From: RYN-133 sp963754285
GTDB taxonomy: Bacteria > Actinomycetota > Actinomycetes > Mycobacteriales > Jatrophihabitantaceae
DNA: 64,000 bases
Assembly: GCA_963754285.1 (NCBI GenBank)
Contig: CAVWFN010000002.1
Location: 248,001-312,000 of the forward strand
Direction of reading: 5' to 3'
Both the position numbers and the translations under genes were made by a program. Numbering within the stretch: position 1 is the stretch's first letter; each line of letters begins with the position of its first letter. Positions 62,721-64,000 of the stretch are shown one piece after another. The notes under the pieces are model-generated. The model saw nothing but the letters and a program-made list of their open reading frames with translations, did not search any database and had not been told where the DNA came from.

Positions 62721-64000
62721 ATGACAGTCGAGGATGTCAAGACGCTGCGTGAGGTGCCCGGCGACAAAGGCCTACCGATAGTCGGTTACACCTTCGACGT
62801 TCTGTCCGGAAAGCTGTACAACTCCCGCGAACGCTACGACAAGTACGGACCGGTCTCGTGGCTGCGCGCGTTCGGGCGCAAGAACGTCACGTTCACCGGT
62901 CCCGAGGCCACGTCGATCGTGTTGCAGAACCGCGACCGAGCTTTCGCGAACGGACCGGGTTGGGGCTTCCTGATCGGCAAATTCTTCAACCGCGGTCTGA
63001 TGCTGCTCGACTTCGACGAGCACCATCGACACCGCCGCATCATGCAGCAGGCGTTCACGTCCGAACGCCTCGCCGGCTATCTCGATCCGATGAACGCGAC
63101 GTTGGCCGACGGATTCACGCGGTGGCAAACCGATCGCGACTTCCGCTTCTACCCCGCTGTCAAGCAGCTCTCGCTCGACGTTGCGACGCGAACGTTCATG
63201 GGCGCTGACCTCGGCCCGGCGGCAGACACGCTCAACACCGCCTTCGTCGATTGCGTCCGAGCGGGCACCGCCGTGTTCCGGTTCCCCGTGCCGGGGCTGC
63301 GCTGGTCACGTGGGCTCAAGGGGCGTCAACGCCTCGAGCAGTTCCTGTATCCGCAGATCGCGGGCAAGCGCACCGGCGACGGAGCGGATCTGTTCAGCGC
63401 GCTCGTGCACGCACGCGATGACGACGGCGCCTCGTTCAGCGACGACGACATCGTCAATCACATGATCTTCCTGCTGATGGCCGCGCACGACACGACCACC
63501 ATCACGATGACGACGATGGCGTACTACCTCGCCAAACACCCCGACTGGCAGCAGAAGTGTCGTGCCGAGTCGCTGGCAGTCGGCACGCCGACGCTCGCCT
63601 ACAAGGATCTCGATCGGCTCGAGACGCTCGATCGGGTCATGCGCGAGTGCATGCGTCTCGTGACCGCGGTACCCGGGCTGGCTCGAAAGACGGTGAAGGA
63701 GACCGAGGTGCTCGGGTTCCGCATCCCGGCTGACACGTACGTCTCGGTGAGCGTCCACAACACCCACCACCTGTCCGAATACTGGCCCGATCCGGAGCGC
63801 TTCGACCCCGATCGGTTCGGACCCGACGGCACCGTCCACCGCAATGCGTGGATCCCGTTCGGCAACGGCGTGCACAAGTGCATCGGCCTGCACTTCGGCG
63901 GGATGGAGGTCAAGGCGGCGATGCACCAACTGCTGCTCGGCTACCGCTGGAGCGTCCCGAACGACTACGTGATGCCGATCGACTGGAGCTCGCTGCCCCG
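62721..64000 (+). CDS. Cytochrome P450, CYP136-like (cut by the window end)
   Basis: At least 426 aa with no stop before the edge. 'GLPIVGYTFDVLSGKLYNSRERYDKYGPVSWLRA' is the P450 N-terminus, I-helix 'FLLMAAHDTTTITMTTMAYYL' holds the oxygen-activating Thr, 'VMRECMRLVTAVPGLARKT' contains ExxR, and the haem loop is 'PFGNGVHKCIGLHFGGMEVKAAM' with the Cys ligand. TetR on the opposite strand matches the Rv3058c-cyp136 arrangement. The CYP136 assignment rests on this and on overall likeness to long, CYP51-like bacterial P450s. Confidence 0.85.
   Translation, partial: MTVEDVKTLREVPGDKGLPIVGYTFDVLSGKLYNSRERYDKYGPVSWLRAFGRKNVTFTGPEATSIVLQNRDRAFANGPGWGFLIGKFFNRGLMLLDFDEHHRHRRIMQQAFTSERLAGYLDPMNATLADGFTRWQTDRDFRFYPAVKQLSLDVATRTFMGADLGPAADTLNTAFVDCVRAGTAVFRFPVPGLRWSRGLKGRQRLEQFLYPQIAGKRTGDGADLFSALVHARDDDGASFSDDDIVNHMIFLLMAAHDTTTITMTTMAYYLAKHPDWQQKCRAESLAVGTPTLAYKDLDRLETLDRVMRECMRLVTAVPGLARKTVKETEVLGFRIPADTYVSVSVHNTHHLSEYWPDPERFDPDRFGPDGTVHRNAWIPFGNGVHKCIGLHFGGMEVKAAMHQLLLGYRWSVPNDYVMPIDWSSLP

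Noticed and set aside
1..64000. CRISPR arrays, tRNA, rRNA, insertion sequences, prophage or integrase genes
   Set aside because: No regularly spaced repeats, no cloverleaf or rRNA motifs and no transposase or integrase domain were seen on either strand. The 13E12-type element is the only mobile-like feature.

Overview
The window is high-GC DNA (about 70% by eye) with dense genes, GTG/TTG starts, ATGA and GTGA stop-start overlaps, mycobacterial-type steroid catabolism genes with KstR and KstR2 operators, a DUF222/HNH (13E12-type) element, an SCO4848-type protein, a DUF5999 protein and a KstD/Ksh/Hsa set. This fits a steroid-degrading actinobacterium related to Mycobacteriales or neighbouring orders. 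The genus cannot be fixed from the sequence.

Layout. 0.2-10 kb: a HesB-like gene, then a leftward operon of five tightly overlapping genes (kstD, MaoC hydratase, a second KstD-like flavoprotein, an SDR and a DapB-like oxidoreductase). A rightward SRPBCC gene and a hypothetical gene follow, then leftward kshA - small Cys protein - kshB. 10-13.6 kb: rightward hsaA-hsaD-hsaC-hsaB. 13.6-17 kb: an AAA+ ATPase and a secreted repeat protein. 17-26.7 kb: the ring C/D (KstR2-type) cluster, with leftward fadD3-echA-fadE31-fadE32-fadE33-SnoaL and rightward fadE30-SDR(ipdF)-kstR2-fadA6. The two arms diverge from a perfect KstR2 box. 26.7-53 kb: mixed housekeeping and accessory genes (MFS/ArsR, WYL, amidase, AraC, VOC, a 13E12 remnant, lipoprotein, ECF sigma/DGPF, EamA/ABATE, SppA, PIG-V-like glycosyltransferase, glutathionyl-hydroquinone-reductase-like, epoxide hydrolase-like, Ser/Thr kinase, WS/DGAT, cation diffusion facilitator). 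53.9-57 kb: an attenuator-controlled tryptophanyl-tRNA synthetase, guaB1 and a HAD gene. 57.8-60.4 kb: a zinc-type ABC importer. 60.4-64 kb: an AidB-type acyl-CoA dehydrogenase, a TetR regulator and a divergent cytochrome P450 cut by the window edge.

How the genes work together. KstD, KshA and KshB open steroid ring B. HsaA/HsaB, HsaC and HsaD remove ring A. FadD3 activates the remaining HIP moiety, and FadE30-33, the SDR, EchA and FadA6 degrade rings C/D. KstR boxes sit at both divergent promoters of the first part and a KstR2 box at the second, so the two regulons lie side by side.

Quality warning. Between about 10.88-13.39 kb and 16.98-27.25 kb nearly every gene carries several single-base indels although protein similarity continues across them. 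Isolated indels also occur in the DapB-like, AAA+, secreted-repeat, guaB1, znuA and znuC genes. I read these as sequence or assembly errors rather than gene decay and give each gene its full inferred span.
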